A program made the position numbers and the translations under genes. A stretch of 64,000 nt of DNA from Ureibacillus chungkukjangi. GTDB lineage: Bacteria; Bacillota; Bacilli; Bacillales_A; Planococcaceae. Every line of letters begins with the position of its first letter. Position 1 is the stretch's first letter. Shown piece by piece: positions 62,161 through 64,000 of this stretch. Under the pieces are notes generated by a model, which had not been told where the DNA came from, did not search any database, and saw only the letters and a program-made list of their open reading frames with translations. Location of the stretch: the NCBI RefSeq assembly GCF_003217295.1, contig NZ_QJTJ01000001.1, positions 1-64,000 of the forward strand, given 5' to 3'.

Positions 62161-64000
62161 TTAAACAACTGGCTCATCTGAACCCCATTGTTTCTTTTCT
62201 TTTCTTTCAACAGCAGTACCTTTTTTGTCCATTTCACGGGCTTTTAAAGAGTACCAAATTTGTGCTGCGATACAAATTGATGAATACATACCTGTTATTA
62301 AACCAATAAGTAAGGCGATAGAGAAATTTTGAATTGCTGGTGCACCAAATAGTAATAGTGCAACTACTACGATGATTACTGTTAGCACTGTATTTACAGA
62401 ACGTCCCATTGTTTGGCGAAGAGATTTATTGACAATCTCAGCCAGCTCTTCTTTTGTTGTAATTTTACCTTTTCGATCCACATTTTCACGGATACGGTCA
62501 AACGTAACGATTGTATCGTTAATAGAGTAACCAACGATTGTTAAAATCGCTGCGATGAATGTAATGTCTATCTCTAAACGCAGCACACTGAATATTGCAA
62601 CCATAAAGAATACGTCATGTACTAATGAAGCAATGGCGCCAATACCCATACGCCATTCAAATCTGAATGCCACGTAGATAATAATGCCCAATGCTGCAAT
62701 AGCTAAGGCATACATCGCATTTTTCACTAGCTCTTGTCCAACAGTTGGTGAAACTGTACTTACGCTAGGTTCATGACCATAGTCTTCAAGCACTGTGGAC
62801 TTATAGTCTAATATTTCTTGTTGTGTTAAATCTTCATTATACGTAATAACAGCCGTATTTTGCTCTTCACCTGAAATAACTATTTTTTCTGCCGGGAAGC
62901 CGATTTCCTCAACATATTCTGTTACTTCCTCTTGTGTTAACTGTTGATCTGCAAGTATTTCTACTCGAGTACCGCTAGAGAAATCAATACCCAGATTTAG
63001 CTTGAAGATACCAATAAGTATGGCTCCAACTATTAGAATACCGATTGAGAAGCTATAATATTTTTTACGATTTCTTACAAAGTCTAAGCGATCGAAATTC
63101 GTCGTTAAATCTAATGTTGCTAAACCTTCAGATGCATCATGAATTTTGGATTTACGAACGCCGTATAGGGCTGGACTATTAAAATAGCCGCTATTAATAA
63201 GTAAGCCTATTAAGATTCGTGATAACCATACAGCTGTAATAAAGCTTAGCACGATAGAAATCATTAAAGTAGTAGCAAACCCTTTTACCGAGCTTGTACC
63301 AAAGAAGAATAGTACTGCTGCTGCAAGTAAAGTTGTTACCTGTGCATCAATAATTGCTGATAACGATTGTTTTGAGCCATGCTGATATGCCTCTTTGACA
63401 CTCTTGCCTACACGTAGTTCTTCTCGAATACGCTCAGCAGTTAGAATGTTAGCATCAACTGCCATCCCGATACCAAGAACAAGTGCAGCAATACCTGGTA
63501 ATGTCAATACAGCATTGATTGCATTAAATACAACTAATACTAAGTAAGTAAATACCGATAATGTAATTATTGATACAAAACCTGGTAAGCGGTAGTAGAA
63601 TAGCATGAAAATGAAAATGACTAGTACCCCTATTACACTCGCAAATACTGTGCTATTTAATGCTTGTTCCCCGAATTGAGCACCAACTGAGGTTGAATAA
63701 ATTTCAGTTAACTTAACTGGTAATGCCCCTGCGTTTAAAACACTGGCAAAATCTTTTGTCTCCTGAACAGTAAAATTACCGCTAATCATTACGTCAGTTG
63801 TATTTAAAACCTGATCAACAGCTGCTGCAGAAACAAATTTCGGATCTTCCTTTTGGGCTTCAGCAGCATACGAATCAACGCCCTCTTCAAAATCTAGCCA
63901 TACTACCAATAGATTTTGACCAATTCCCATTTGAGAAACTTGTTTTGTTACTTCCGCAAATTTAGCAGCATCTTTTAATGTAAGTGTTACGATTGGACTG
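62161..64000 (-). CDS. secDF: SecDF protein-export fusion (N-terminus beyond the window)
   Basis: SecDF uses the proton gradient to help SecYEG export proteins. The visible 613 residues are the C-terminal part of the first SecD-like half and the whole SecF-like half; the frame is open at position 64000, so the N-terminus lies outside. Features: FASVLNAGALPVKL, RLPGFVSIITL, GMAVDANILTAERIREEL (SecD TM4 region), then LGIDFSSGTRVEI and VGYSINDTIVTFDRIRENV of SecF. The fusion is normal in Bacillus (B. subtilis 737 residues). Confidence 0.95.
   Translation of the reverse strand, partial: SPIVTLTLKDAAKFAEVTKQVSQMGIGQNLLVVWLDFEEGVDSYAAEAQKEDPKFVSAAAVDQVLNTTDVMISGNFTVQETKDFASVLNAGALPVKLTEIYSTSVGAQFGEQALNSTVFASVIGVLVIFIFMLFYYRLPGFVSIITLSVFTYLVLVVFNAINAVLTLPGIAALVLGIGMAVDANILTAERIREELRVGKSVKEAYQHGSKQSLSAIIDAQVTTLLAAAVLFFFGTSSVKGFATTLMISIVLSFITAVWLSRILIGLLINSGYFNSPALYGVRKSKIHDASEGLATLDLTTNFDRLDFVRNRKKYYSFSIGILIVGAILIGIFKLNLGIDFSSGTRVEILADQQLTQEEVTEYVEEIGFPAEKIVISGEEQNTAVITYNEDLTQQEILDYKSTVLEDYGHEPSVSTVSPTVGQELVKNAMYALAIAALGIIIYVAFRFEWRMGIGAIASLVHDVFFMVAIFSVLRLEIDITFIAAILTIVGYSINDTIVTFDRIRENVDRKGKITTKEELAEIVNKSLRQTMGRSVNTVLTVIIVVVALLLFGAPAIQNFSIALLIGLITGMYSSICIAAQIWYSLKAREMDKKGTAVERKEKKQWGSDEPVV

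Overview
This is a low-GC (roughly 35-40% by eye) Bacillota chromosome segment, most likely from a spore-forming member of the Bacillales. The evidence is the B. subtilis-like gene order, an intact pro-sigma-K gene, Spo0M, T-box leaders, TTG/GTG starts and strong Shine-Dalgarno sites. A Planococcaceae/Caryophanaceae genus such as Solibacillus or Lysinibacillus is my guess; it is an inference from overall protein flavour, not proven. Most genes lie on the minus strand. There are no rRNA or tRNA genes, no recognisable insertion sequences and no CRISPR array. The window cuts secDF at its right edge.

Layout from left to right. (1) 0.1-2.1 kb: a membrane-fusion-type protein and a polytopic membrane protein, translationally coupled. 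(2) 2.2-12.4 kb: holA, yqzM, the DNA-uptake genes comEC-comEB-comEA, and the conserved ribosome/NAD/shikimate run yqeM-rsfS-yqeK-nadD-yqeI-aroE-yqeH-yqeG. (3) 12.4-15 kb: divergent psd and pssA (phosphatidylethanolamine synthesis) and sigK with a very good sigma-E-type promoter and no skin interruption. (4) 15-27.9 kb: mtnN, yrrS, greA, udk, trhP2-trhP1-trmR (tRNA wobble-uridine hydroxylation and methylation), mltG, an array of 52-bp tandem repeats, two DUF1292 genes, ruvX, an IreB-family gene and alaS behind a T-box. (5) 28.5-38.7 kb: a more variable stretch with a GNAT enzyme, TerC, MFS, Spo0M, DUF1801, SIMPL and VOC proteins, recD2, a eukaryote-type HisA and a nucleoside transporter. (6) 38.9-43.8 kb: yrrB-mnmA-iscS-cymR and divergent rarA (tRNA thiolation and sulfur control). 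(7) 43.9-48 kb: an accessory island with a small sigma-factor operon (sigma-70-like protein, YvrJ, and a 70-residue protein that resembles a sigma region-2 fragment), two unknown proteins and a chemoreceptor. (8) 48-64 kb: tcdA, a probable 6S RNA, aspS-hisS with a T-box, a cell-wall amidase, dtd-relA, an inserted family-2 glycosyltransferase, apt, recJ and secDF.

Much of the core is translation and stress machinery: three aminoacyl-tRNA synthetases (two T-box leaders sensing uncharged tRNA), tRNA modification (MnmA/IscS, TrhP/TrmR, TcdA), ribosome assembly and silencing (YqeH, YqeI, RsfS), and the stringent-response enzyme RelA. The most unusual items are the split-sigma-like operon flanked by inverted 15-bp repeats, the eukaryote-type HisA standing alone, the 52-bp repeat array upstream of mltG, and comEA, whose ribosome-binding site does not fit any standard start codon well.
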